From Aphrophora alni (lineage: Eukaryota > Arthropoda > Insecta > Hemiptera > Aphrophoridae), in NCBI GenBank assembly GCA_963513935.1, contig OY740774.1:95611668-95675667 (forward strand): 64,000 bases of DNA. The letters run 5' to 3'. Positions 1-13,477 of this stretch are shown here, one piece after another. Each line of letters opens with the position of its first letter. Within the stretch, counting starts at the first letter, position 1. Position numbers and translations under genes: made by a program. Under the pieces are notes generated by a model. The model searched no databases. It was not told where the DNA came from and saw only the letters and a list, made by a program, of their open reading frames with translations.

Positions 1-3000
1 ATTATAAATCAATTTAAAAGTGTCCAAATATATTCTAATCAATTTTTTTACCAAGTATTGAGGTAACATTAAAAAAAAAAAAACATTAACTCTCAAGGTT
101 TAGTAGTTATTAAAAATAAAACAGGATATTGGGGAAAAAAATATTTTGACAAAAGAATTTACTGTGAATATCTATGAGGTCAAAACTATTTTCTAAAAAA
201 ATATATGTATCTATTTTTCTTAACACACAAAACACTAATAGGTTAATAAGGTGGATTAATTTTAAATACAGTTAGTTAATTGTTCATATTTCGATGATAT
301 TTATTGCTTCTTGTCACTAAAAATGTTGATATTACAATGGTGACAACATAAAATGTAGATTTGTGTGAAATTACATTAGTGACATTTTGTAAGTATGTAA
401 AACGTTTGTTGACACTTAGGTAACAATTCCTGCTTAGATATGTTTTTATAATAAACAAATTAATCACTATGGTTAACGCTTCAGAAGTGTAAAAATCAAC
501 AAACGACAAGAATGATCAAAGAAGTAATTCGTCAGGAATTTTACCTCAAACACAATGCTTTAGACAACAGTGTAGAAATGAAAATTGCTATTGCAGGGCA
601 AGTTTACGAAAAATATAATATGAAGTTGAACATCTTTGCAATTTTAAGATTTAATCCTCTTTGCACAGAGATTAAGGTTAGAAATAAAAAAATACGTAGT
701 TTTAAAAATAAAATGATCTTATGTATCCTTAAATAAAGTCTTTTTTTGTTTCGGAACTATTTAAAGTACAATCTGTATTTGTGTCTTTGGTTGTCCATTA
801 ATATGAATGGTAAACAAACATTATATTTTATTATTAAAACATATGTTATGAAAATCGAGATAGCCAAACAAGATATGATAGGATTATATTTACATGGATG
901 TATCGCATTCCTTTGTTACATGAATACCTAAATTACGTTCATTTACTTTAATAAAATATTTAAAAATAATAAATGAAATATCTTAAAATATGTTTTACTA
1001 CATTTTTCTTGATAACATCATTTAATTAGCCATTAGAACACAATTTGTTCATATTACAGAGTATTTTTTATTATTTAAGAACCAAATAAACATTAATATA
1101 TTGGTCTAGAAAATGGACAACTTTTATGTTTTTGAGAAATATATGTCCAGAGCATGTATCTACGATAAATTATGTACGATCTGTAATTAATAATTTCAAA
1201 TATTTTGCCGACTATTATTGTAAATATAGGAAAATATGCAGAATTTGGTTAAAAATTATTATTATTATTATTAAAGGATTTTTGTCTCTTTATAATTTAT
1301 TCCCGCTTGTATAAACATTATGATTGTTAGTCACCAAAGTAATTATAAACATAGGCATGAACAGTTTTGCTCTCAACCATAATCCTTCTCTTCAGTCTGG
1401 GAACATTAAACTTTGCAGTTTACAAATGCCAAACACTCTTTGTTGAGAAGACTTGAATGACTTTTGCCAAACAACTTCTTTTTAATTTATCTAACCTGAC
1501 ACGTCTATAGAGTTGAATATCTGTTTGTATTAATTAAAGACACATTATATATGTATTCAAATATAGTTACGATTTTTATAATTTGATTTGCTTTCTACAG
1601 ATATGTTCATTAATGTAATTTTAAGATTTATTAATTTATCAATTTTTTCCAATTCACATTGATTGTTTAGAAGTGTAATATAAGTCATATAAGCCCGTCT
1701 TTTATTTTATATATTGTGTAGTATGGATTATATTGTGCAAATTATTCGTAATCTATATATTTAAAAAGACAGTAATTATCAATCATTAAGTAATGTTTAA
1801 TATAAAAGATTTTAAACATATGATAAAAGCGTTTCTCCTGGGATGTAATGTATAAATATAAATTGATAGATGAAAGATTATGTTTGTCAAAATTTGTAGT
1901 TAGAAGAAGTTAAAATGTGTTCCATTAATCCATTCTGCCATAATAAAAAGACCAATAAGATTTAATAGTTTGTTTGGAAGTTAATTTACCAATCGACTTC
2001 AATATATATGATTTCACCAAAAGGCGAACACAAGAAAAAAAGAGTTATTCTATTGATTATAATTTTTGTTAATGTTATGTTGATATATTTCACCAATCTG
2101 CATCTGAAATAATGGGGAAATAATCCGACCTATAGCTTATTTTGTTCCTTTACCTCAGAGACTCCAAACAAGTAATCCGATTTTTAAACTTTTTAAAAAT
2201 TATATTATTTTCATTTCATAGATTTTTTTTTTTTGATGATTCACTATTCTCCTGTAGCTAAGAAACAAACAATATAAAATATTGAATTTTTTCGTTACGT
2301 CTTTATTGATTTTATCACATTTTGTTAAAATTAAATCTTTTAGTATTCCGAAACTAATTTTTATTTCGAACTTTTCGTATTTTTGCGTTGTACAAAATAA
2401 ATCTTTATTATGATAATTTACATTGCACCGAAACTTTTTTCAAAACTGTTTGTTTGGATATGATTTTTGTTTTGTTTCGACTGCATCTAGCAGTTCATTT
2501 TCCATTTTAAATATAACTCTTGAAAGATAATTTTTGAGAAGATGATCATTATTTTGTTCACAGCCCAGAGGAAACATTTTATGAAAATTGTATTAAACTA
2601 GTTTGTGGCAATTTAGGTAAATGGAAATATTGTATTTTCCTCTTAGATCAAATTTTTATCTAAACGGATATTCATTTGAATTTAATTTTGTTTATACATA
2701 TAATATATATTTTTAATTTATGATATACTTTTTGCACCATTTATTCTGAGATAATACTAAAAATATATCAAACAAACAACGTTAAATTACACTCTCGAGT
2801 TAATGTGAATTTTGAAAATACATTTGTCCGTCTCAAACGAATACAAACCTAATGCAATTTTCATTTCAATTAACTATTTCAAAAAAAAAGAGACAATGTT
2901 CAATAATCGCTAACAATTGTAAACAGCGAAAAAACATAACGTTTTGTAATTGCATTTCATTTCACAATACCCAGTAGATTGTAATCTAATTTTATTGCAG

Positions 3001-5992
3001 TTTAGTATTGGGATTGCATTTGAAAACAAATACTATTTTAATTTGTAAATGACTTCATATATTATCAGACTTTAGATATCAAATGATTGTTCATAATTGA
3101 CACTGAAATTCAATGTGATAAAAAAGGTATCGAAACAAAATGACGTTAGTTATTAATTATATTTTATACAATATTGTGTAATTGGTATAATTCTCGCTTT
3201 GTGTGTAAAATGTCTTGGATAAATTTACCGAAGGGGTTACAATGATTTATGATATCGACTAGCCGACATTAGAAACGGAGCAAATAAATAACTGCTAAGT
3301 CTTGTTGAAAAGTCTCAAATTACAGTGAAAATAAATCGATTTCACAACAACATATTATTCAATGAAATGATGTCCGCTTTCCTAAGTCATTCACGTTTTT
3401 TGAGTGCCGGAGTATTTTTTTAAAACATCTGTTGAGAATGCCAATACGTTGAATTATACGTAGAATTAATTTGGTTTACATATTTTAATAATATTTTTTT
3501 ATTATCGAACTCACTTTTTTATTGAGTTCAATACTTCCGTCTCTTCACATTACAATACAACTTTTAATAATTTTGGATTACTATCCAATCTCAAGAAATC
3601 TTGAATATATATATATATTGTGTGAATATTTACAAACAATTTAATACTATTTCAGAATTATTAACATAATAAATTAGATATAAACTGGCACAGATCAATT
3701 TTGTATGTCACAGTATAAACTCAGTGTAGTTTCAATGCCTGACCTCTCAAGAATACTTGATCGTATAAACTGATCATACAGTTAAAAGATCAGCCTGACC
3801 GATTCACCAATGCAACCGTAGCGAGTAAAATCTCCTACATATATGTACACCTTTGAGGCCACCAGGTTCCAGACACTAACACGATAAAACGAACGTTGTG
3901 AGTAGAAGGATTTTTACATACACACATATACAAGCCTCAGTAGGGCTCAGCCAAACTTTAATCAGACTTACTCTACATTACGTAGGGGTATTGGTATCTA
4001 TAGTATAACATTACATTTCCCAAGAGGCCCCAACAAATTTAAGATTTAAATTGAGATAATCTTTTTGTACTACATGGTGAGATTTAGTTGAGTAATTACA
4101 ATAATGGAATACATCTACTTGTTTTCTTATGGCAACAAAAGGAACAATAGTAGTAAATAAAAATTCATTTTAAACTATGTAGTAAATTGCTTAGAAATAG
4201 TGTGGATTAGATGTTTTTTTCCCTGTAGCAGATAAACTTTTTTTTTCCTTCTTCGAAGTCATTGTTACAAATTGTTATTTTTTTATTAGTTTACTGTAGT
4301 TTTCAACGTAAATTATTAGTCGTTGAATTTGTAAGTGTATGTATGTTAGGATATGAAGGAAAACATATTTGTTTATTTCAAAGTGTATGATTACATATAT
4401 ACTTATATACTTAAAATTAGATTTAATTTTAATAGCCACATACATTTTAGTAAATAGTTGAATGTAATATTCCCTACGTTCGCCATTATACATTTGGTGT
4501 TAACATTTGTATGTGAATAAGTATAACCATAAACTATTAATAGTTTATTATCTACATCCAAATAATAAGAGGTAACACTTTGTGGTTTTTAAGATTGTAT
4601 ACATGAGATAGTTATCTGTAATACGTTTTAGGACTGAAACTCTTACGTTCCGATATTTCTCAATCTATTTTATCTTACAGTATTTATAAACTGTGAAATT
4701 TCCCTCAGGGTGAAATACAGTGAGAAAGGTTGTGGAACTCTCAGGGGACTCTAGCGGAAACTACTATATTTTAAATTTATTCTTAGGTTAGATTCCTTTT
4801 ATTTATCCTTCCTATCATGTCTCCTTTGATCTCTTCCTACCCTGACGCTAACCAAATCTAAGGACCCTTTATTTTACATTTTTTCCCCACTTTTTTTAAG
4901 GCTATGATGAGATGTTTTTCGTAAACGTATTTTTATTCAGAGGTTGTAGAGGTAGGTCATGGTACTTGTCACGTACATGTATCTATATTAACATTTTTAA
5001 AATTTATATTTCTACAATCTCAGGTAAAAGTGTCCGTTCTTAACACATACCCAAAATTTAATAACTAGAAATTGGACGTCGTATATTGAAAATTAACTCT
5101 CAAAGTTGTATTTCTTCACGCTCCATATCAGCCACAGACACTGTATCTTCGTGACATTCTATCCACGTCCTTCCCCTCTGTTTTCTCTTTTAATTTTGTA
5201 ACGACGACATTAGTAACATACTTTATTATTACTATGTGTAGGTCTAGTTACCCTTCATTGTCTATCTTACTAATAACTTTGTTCAATATGATTTTCGTAC
5301 AGGTTTAAAAATGAATTTATTCTTAAAAGTTCACACACAAGTAACTCGACCTTTATAATCCTGTATTTCGCTAAAAAAAAATCATATAATAAATTTGATT
5401 TAAAATAGGGATTTGATTTTTAAATTTGTAACCCCCAATTTTTATAATGGAACCTAACCTAACCTAATTGTTACCCTATTTTTAATGAAATTTAGCACTT
5501 TTTTTCTAAAATTGAGATTCATGTAATTTTAGAGCTTACAAAATTATGGGGAGTTCCCTTTTAAAAATTATATGTACCCATAACATTTCAGACGTTAGCT
5601 ATTGTAAAATATTAGGCGTGAATTAATTATTTATAGGCCCATCAAACGTTTAACTTTCGGAACTTTAGTGCCTGTAAACCCTAATGGCAAAAGATTAAAT
5701 AAAACACCAAAAAATGAAACATTCTTAAAATATTGTTTTACACTTGAAGAAAATAAATAAATAAAATAATAATATACAGAATTTTACAAAACAGTTTTCA
5801 AAGTATGCCGTCATATTGGAAAATGGCGGCAATTTTTTACTTTTAAAACAATGGATTTTTAAACATAATTGAAAAAAAGGAATGAACCCCATATAAAGTA
5901 CTATAACATATTTATAATTCAAAAGTTAGTTATCGTACATTTAAGGTGGGACGCCCAGTATAAGATGCTTGTCAGCAGACTTGGTATGTCGT
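1..5992. other. AT-rich stretch without recognised genes
   Basis: Apart from the CCTAA array nothing was supported. The open frames between 276 and 1314 and at 4275 are low-complexity and lack splice or codon signals. 3730-4030 and 4660-5260 are somewhat richer in G+C and may be worn repeats. Confidence 0.6.
5451..5467. repeat. Interstitial (CCTAA)3
   Basis: AACCTAACCTAACCTAA is three units of the complement of TTAGG, the ancestral insect telomere repeat. Confidence 0.8.
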
Positions 5993-6163
5993 TTATTTAT
6001 AAACAACAATGAAAGGCTTTCGATTTAACATATCCACATGTGTCCCATTTACTAAATCTACCAAAAGATACACTGATCTCTTGAGCTTGATTCCGAGAAG
6101 ATATTCAAGTTCAAGGAAAGATGAAATTGCCACACTTGCATCTCTCAAATCAACATTAATAAA
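5993..6163 (-). CDS. Candidate terminal exon, hypothetical protein
   Basis: After ATTTCAG (minus strand, 6170-6164) an open frame of 56 codons in phase 0 reads FINVDLRDASVAISSF, LELEYLLGIKLKRSVYLL, VDLVNGTHVDMLNRKPF and ends VYK-TAA, with AATAAA overlapping the stop. G+C is distinctly higher than in flanking DNA. No family recognised, and no upstream exon found. Confidence 0.3.
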   Translation of the reverse strand, partial: FINVDLRDASVAISSFLELEYLLGIKLKRSVYLLVDLVNGTHVDMLNRKPFIVVYK

Positions 6164-6271
6164 CTGAAATTGCATATCATAAAGACCAAAAATAAACACA
6201 ATACACATAGCACAATTATTCAGTATTAATAAGAACTTAAAACGTGACAATACGATCCAAAATATCAACAA

Positions 6272-9200
6272 ATTATGTTGTAAAATGTAAGCATCTTACA
6301 ATAATAAAACTCTAATAAAAGTTTTTTTAATGCATAAACGAAATCGATATTTGAATTAATCCATGTGAAATAAATTTATACAATTAGAAATGGTGAAACA
6401 ATTACACAAACATTCTCATTCACAAATATATGAAGCAAATAAAATCGTACAAAAAATATTCTTCTCAATAATTCAGATAATAATTATTTGTCTTTCAAAA
6501 AATAAAACAACTAACAGGTACAGAACTTATTAAAAAAAGTATCTAAACTTCGTTTTATTGTGCAATCAAATTTTTTATCAAGCTAATTAAGTTGTAAATT
6601 AAGTAAGTGAATTAAGTTGTACTCACAAAAAAAGGGGAAAATAACTAACATATTTTGTTCAAGTTAAAAGTCCCGGATGACAATTAATATTACTTTAAGC
6701 AAGAAAGGTCATACATGACAGCTATAAATAAAACTTAAATAGCATATTTTAAATAAGTAGAAGTGTATATTTTAAGTTGAGCTCCAGAAGGAATGATTTT
6801 TTACCATATTTCAATTATTGTAACAATCCATATTATTTGAATTGATATGACAATATAAATAGCTTACACACATCAACGTTTTTGAAATTATGGCTTACGT
6901 TGAATATTTAAATTTAAATGTGATGATCATTTCAAAAACACACTTGATGTAATGTGTATTGTACCTTTTTATGTCTGTTTAAATATTACAGAAAAGTTTA
7001 TCCTTTTAGAGAGCAATTGGTATATTGTATTTTTTTTAATTAATAGTACAGACTTTTTTTATTGCATAACTTTATAGTTTAAGTATAGTTTAAAACTGTA
7101 TAAATATTATCACAGATTATCTTTAGTTATCAAGAAACACGTTCAGAAAAGTTCACTGCAGATCGATGACGTTGTCGGTTGAGTCTCGTTAATGCCATGA
7201 AACATTTTAGGAGTGAGAGGATTTTTTTATTATTACAGTAGATAAAGGTTGTTAGTACTATATAACTACATACAATTATAATTATTATTTCATCGTTTTT
7301 GTGATTTTAGGGAATTATAAATTACCAACATTTAAAAAATAAATAAAGACAAATTTTAAAAATATATAGTTCTGTTTCAGTAAATTTCAATATAATTGGA
7401 TTTTGTAAATAATGAAAATTTCATAGTGAATATAAAACCAAATTTTGGTTATTAAAAGAAATAAATATCCGTAAATTATCAATTAGTCACATATCAAATA
7501 TCACCAATAATAAATATACAATATTTTATTAAGTGTGTTTAAAGAATATTACACGAAAGAGTTTATGAAATACACAACTGAAGATTTCCAGCAATAAATA
7601 TAAAAGTGTTTGATCACAAAATTATACATGCATTTTTCACTGTATAAGTGCAGTTTTGCTTTGTTGATAAATGGTGCATTCATACACCAACATTGTACGT
7701 AAGAACAAAATATTTTATATATGGTCTATATAAATACACAATTTTATCTTTTCTGCGTATAACCATGAATTCTTGATAGGTGTTTAGTGACAGGATATCA
7801 TAAACTTGAAGTAAACAAAGTTATTACGTCAAAAATTTTACGACAAATTCTTAAACGAAAAATGTACGAGTATCTATAATCCTTCAATCTCAGACTTCTT
7901 GAAACTCAATTACATTTATGTTCTTAAAGACTTAAATCTACGGAAGTATTTGTAAACCGTGTCCAAAATTAAAAAAATCCTAACATGGTATTTTGAATAG
8001 GCTAATAAACTTCGTTCTTGTTATTTAAATGCAACAAAAGAAAGAATATAACATAAATAAATAGCTCTAACTCCGGAATACTCCAATAATTCCATCGTCA
8101 AAAAATAACAAGATTTGGTCAAAGAAGACCTGATAGTAAAGATGAAAGAAAGAGTTTTAATACAAAACCATATATAGTGAGTATATCCAGCTAGGTTCCC
8201 ACGGGATTTCCAAACATAATAAAGTCACTAAAATAAACCACTATGGTATCAAAACATAGAAACTAATCTAGACTCATCTTGATTAATTGAACATTTCCAA
8301 GTTTACTGTGCTTCTAGTGTGTAACGTTCTCAATTGTCGGGTAAGAAGTTCATGTTTCAATACTCGTTGGTGATCAAAAGTTTACAGAGTAAAGAAAAAG
8401 AATGAAATAGCATGGTAGAGAATTTTGTTTGTAATGGCTAGAATCGAAAATACAGGAAATGAAAACTTGATAATAAAATGGAAAGCTGTTTATCACACCT
8501 AGAAAAAATAAGATCTATACAGGATTATTAAGTATTATTAAAAATGACAAAATTTAAATATTGAAACGTTGTTTAAATTGATATTATTAAATTTTAATTT
8601 AAAAATAAATTCTTTACTCTTTTCTACCTTTTGTAAATTATTTAATACACAATATTTTAAGTTTGTTTACGATTCAAAAATCATATCCCTTAGGAATATT
8701 CGATTATGCTAATTCTTTATATTTCTTAATTATCTTAATATATATTATTTGTTACGAATAATTCGAAACAAATTTCACCCTAAGAATACCAATCTGAAAT
8801 TTTAATTTTAGAATATTTTAAAACACTAATTAAGAGTTTGTCGATAATTATTTTTTTGAAAAAATGACATTATAACTAAAAATTCATCATACTCTAATCT
8901 CTACGGCATTTGGAGAAATTGAATACATTAAAAACTGACTTCTTTATTTTATTTTCCGGTTTCACAGAAACACCTCTTATATGAATACATTTTTGTCATA
9001 ACTTGTTGAATGTCAAAACGGTTTATTTATTGGACCATATAATTTTTATTTATTTATAATTCATCATCTTTTTCTGAAGAAATAATAATAATAAAAGTAA
9101 ATAAAAAATAATATTAAACAAACGTTTCTTCAAAAAATAAAAAAATAAATAAAAAAAAATCCTTGCAATCTTTGTTTTTTTCCACTTCTAATATTTCGAT

Positions 9201-10520
9201 ACCGAATAAAATAATTATATCAATTATTAAATACCTAGCCCTTAATTCTTACTTTTTTAATTGAATACACTACATTGCTTACTTCTTAATAAGTATTTAT
9301 TAACAGTTCCTTAAAATTATTTTTACTTATATAGGACTACTGACTTAATTAAGTTTTATATATTTATTATGACAGCATTCAAATTTACTTAATTATAAAT
9401 AGTTGCTACCTTTAATCAATACATTATTTATTTATTTTTTTTACGATTACATTGGTACATGATAATCATGTACTTGATATATACAAATATGTTCTATTAC
9501 GAAATTTTCTAATATATTAGTTTGTTAAAATGTATTTAAGATCACAATTAAATAGATTTTTGTTATTGCTATCAGATATTCAGCGTATAGTGCACCACCT
9601 GGGTAGCTATACATGTGTATAATTAGATCCCACTTTAAATCTAAGTGCATTCCACTCTCTGGTTAAGTGTGTCATTCTGTTAGTTTGTAATTGGAATATA
9701 CTGACCTGCATCCTCTTCCATTACGAATGGAATTTGAGACATGAAGAATATTACTGATGAAGAAATTATTTAAAATGTACGTGTTTACAAAATAAATCAT
9801 TTCCGACTTAAAATACATTCACGTTATTAATTTATATAATGAGTTTTATTACGTTTTCAAAAACGATATAAACAATTCTATTTTACCAAAATTAATTTGA
9901 GTTTAACAGTAGATCGAGGAAACATTTAATTCTGAATGTATCACATAAGTTAACGATTGAAAACCTTAAACGCCTTTTAAAATAAAAATATACTAAATAT
10001 CAGAATGTAATATATTTAACAAATATATATTTCTGAATTTAATTTAAAAATCTTCAATATATATTAAAAATAAATAACACATTTTCCTGTCATTTTAATA
10101 CAATATGAGGCTATTCGAAAATATATCAAGTTTATTTAGTCATTTAACCGAATTTTAAAAGTAAAGTGCTTTAATCTAACATTTACATCAATTACGCACA
10201 GGATAAGGCAAAAGTGTGGAAACACTCTAATACTTTTTGATCAGCCGAACCTAGGGAAACTATACCCATAATCTCGAAATGAGGGATTTTGAAAAAGCCA
10301 ATATCTTATATGGAAAGTACCATCGTCTGACAACCTCATTTCAACATACATACATTTCCAAGAAAAAAATCCCCTTTCACCTAAGTCATTAAAAAATACA
10401 CTTCAAACATTTATATGTAAATACAATTAAAAACTGTTTCCAAGTACTTCCTAGTTTTTTGATAAAATACTACTAATAAACAAATGCAGTTATAAATAGT
10501 TACTGCTATATACAACTAAA
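6272..10520. other. AT-rich stretch without recognised genes
   Basis: Long A/T-rich DNA with many stops in all frames. 7140-7200 has raised G+C but no open frame worth calling. Confidence 0.6.
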
Positions 10521-10559
10521 CTATTTATAGTTTATGTATGTGCTCAAATCTCTCTCCCC

Positions 10560-10719
<160 letters not shown>

Positions 10720-10724
10720 GCCCT

Positions 10725-10992
10725 CTCTGTACGATCTGACAATGTTCAAGCTTATTGTAAAATTGTGAAACGACGAGTAGTAGAGTTTGAAACTCGTAAC
10801 ATTTCCCGTCTATTAGATTTCTCATATTATTAATTCCTTCTAGTTTGTTTTTATACAAGTTATATTTAATGTTAACCCACACTAAGTAGTCAAAGGGTGA
10901 CACATTTGGTGATCTTGGAGGTCACTCAATAGCGATTCCGAAAAGTCATTGTCCAAATACGGGTGTACATGGAGGCCATATTGTTGAGGTGC

Positions 10993-11000
<8 letters not shown>
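10725..11000 (-). pseudogene. Second decayed mariner-type transposase C-terminal fragment
   Basis: Read on the minus strand from about 10995: APQQYGLHVHPYLDNDF (family form A-P-x-H-Y-x-x-x-V-x-x-Y-L-D), a frameshift, then MSPFDYLVWVNIKYNLY in the place of S-P-D-L-T-P-x-D-F-F-L-W-G, followed by INNMRNLI and QFYNKLEHCQIVQRG, corresponding to the conserved C-terminal R-L-x-x-C segment. It ends abruptly at the AG/CT microsatellite and starts at the AT microsatellite, so both ends are lost. Confidence 0.6.

Positions 11001-11068
<68 letters not shown>
10994..11068. repeat. (AT)n microsatellite
   Basis: Uninterrupted AT run directly beside the transposase remnant and 56 bp before the foldback element. 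Confidence 0.98.
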
Positions 11069-11069
<1 letters not shown>

Positions 11070-11124
11070 CGCTAAATTACAATGTTAATAAACATAGACC
11101 AGAGCACTGTGGTGACAATATATA

Positions 11125-11417
11125 CAGGTACACTTTCAAAAGTCCCTTACCACACTTGAGAATAAACAAAATAACAAAAACAAACGTTTTGTCAAAAGTA
11201 AAATGTTTATTCCTATTATTAGACCCTTATAGCTATTACAACAACAAAGTTGTCATCTTCATGTCTTTGTTCGGATTCCCTCTGAAGATGACAACTTTGT
11301 TGTTGTAATAGCTATAAAGGTCTAATAGGAATAAACATTTCACTTTTGAAAAAAAGTTTGTTTTTTGTTATTTTGTTTATTCGCAAGTGTGGTAAGGGAC
11401 TGTTGAATGTGTACCTG
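11125..11417. mobile_element. 293-bp foldback MITE with TA target duplication
   Basis: Arms of about 137 bp (11125-11261 and 11283-11417) are inverted copies with few mismatches and short indels; the loop is 21 bp. Ends are CAGGTACAC...GTGTACCTG flanked by TA on each side (11123-11124, 11418-11419), as expected of Tc1/mariner-mobilised elements. There is no coding capacity. Within the arms, AACAACAAAGTTGTCATCTT is conserved perfectly. Confidence 0.8.
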
Positions 11418-11419
11418 TA

Positions 11420-13477
11420 CATTGTATTTTATTACCAAACACATGTACAATATAACGTCTGATAGTTATTGAATAACAGTTATGCAGCTGGAGATTATTT
11501 ATGGAGTCCAGCCCGCCATAAAAATATATTCAATCATGATATCTTTATGAACGCCCTAATATGAGCTGTTTTTTTTTCATTGTGTTAAGGAAAATTGGTT
11601 ACGTTGTAAATTCCTACTAACGGACCTTCTCAGCTTCTACTTCTTTCTGTTCCTTTTAACTTATTGAAAGCAAAAATTTTTAATGTAATAATTAAAATTT
11701 GTTAAAACTAATATATTATAAAAACAAAGATAAAAACATGCTGTTCACATCTGGAACTACATTCTTTTAGAACCATATGAAATGCAGAGTCATACTCTTC
11801 CGTTCTTTCATAGGGCGCACATTCTCTGTCTTTATCAAATATAAGCTTGTTTGCTTTTATAAATTTGCTTACTAGACTTGTTATATGCAAAAGAGCTCAC
11901 GTTTTGTTTTCAAAATATGATCACGAATACACCTAATCCGTACATCTACTTGTTAAACACAAAGCGTGAATAGAATAACATGAAACTGTTGATCGAACCA
12001 TGGCTGAGAAAGTAAACTTTATGAGATGTGTAATAAATGTCATGCGTCGTCACAACTGTTCTCTTATTGATGTGTCAAATAGTGATTTGAATATGAAAAC
12101 ACTCTAAAGGACATACTTATGTTTTTTTTTAGCAATCAATGAACAAAAGATATACTTAAAAAACTGTGTAAAAACACTAAATTTTCCACAACACACGAAC
12201 AATAAAATGATGTTTCAATGACTTTGTGATAATTTTCAGTGCTTACTGTATCAGTAGAAGTTTCGTTTTTAAACATATTTACGTTTTGTGGAGTTTATTT
12301 ATGTATTTAAATATACCTCAAATGAAAAACTGAGTATCTTTCAAAAAAAAAATACTATAATCCAAAGTTCTGATTGACTAAATTGAAAGATTTTACTACC
12401 AAATTGTCATAATATGTATAAAGGAATTAGTATAATATAACCGTATAATGTGGTTTTATTGATATATTCGTTTTAAATTAGATTAAAGTAGTATTATTTT
12501 TAAATTGGACTTGTTAAATGTCTACTTATTACAATAAAACCTTCGAAAATGATTCTAAAGTATGGTTATTTTCAATTAAATAGAGATCACTGATATCATT
12601 GCTACTGGTAACAACGCAGCGCGATTTTTTAAGAAGCTTACAATCACGGTTATATGTGTGTGCCATAATTAATCAAAGGGACGTTTAATTCGTCAATATA
12701 AACAGGCTCTCTATGGAAGATGTGTAACTACGTTAAGTCAGAAATAAGTAAAAAAAACTACCATTATGGTATAAAAAATCAGCTTACACAAGTAGAGCAA
12801 ATGTGTGAAAACTATCAGCTATTATTTTTTTGTGAAAAGATAAATAGAAATGGGTGAAGAGTTAAACATTTATAGTGATTTTTAAACAGCAACAAAACTA
12901 CAAATTAGCATTAGGTTTTACTCCTCCTTTACAACATTTTATGTATATATATATGTTAAATATAAATGGATTCTAAGCCACTCTATTGTTTTTACAGAAG
13001 TGTAAATAAGTCCGACTTCGTTCTTCACGTGTAACCAGAGTAATTTTACAGAATCGTGAGAGAATCCTTTACTGTAAAGAATTTATACATCTTACGTGCA
13101 TCATAACATGAGAACATGTAACGTAATATGGTTCATCTTTACAATATTTAAATATACCGTAGTTATAAACCTAGCATTGGTAATAATTTTTTTGAAATTT
13201 GTAAAAACGACTAAATCATTATTTTACCATTTAAAATTTTCTTTTCTTTAAAGTCCCAAAAAGAAGAAACGTAAAACACGCTTATATGTTTAATAAGAAA
13301 ATATTTGTTTATTTACTAAATAACACAATTATTATTTGAATTACTTTAAAAATCATATATAATGTAAAAGTTATATAATAAACTCAGCAATTGACTTTCA
13401 GAGGAGATATACGAGTATGTTCCCACTGTACTTCTTGCAAATAAATGTAATATATTTTGTTTAAAATAACTTGATTA
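11420..13477. other. AT-rich DNA before duplication copy 1
   Basis: Only the weak exon-like segment near 11.8 kb was noted. The left edge of the duplication is near 13478; upstream of it similarity to the sequence before 45800 fades. Confidence 0.5.
11735..11875 (-). other. Possible exon-like open segment
   Basis: Minus strand frame FIKANKLIFDKDRECAPYER, then TEEYDSAFHMVLKECSSRCEQ, has protein-like composition and G+C above its flanks, but no convincing splice sites at either end and no recognised family. Confidence 0.2.
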
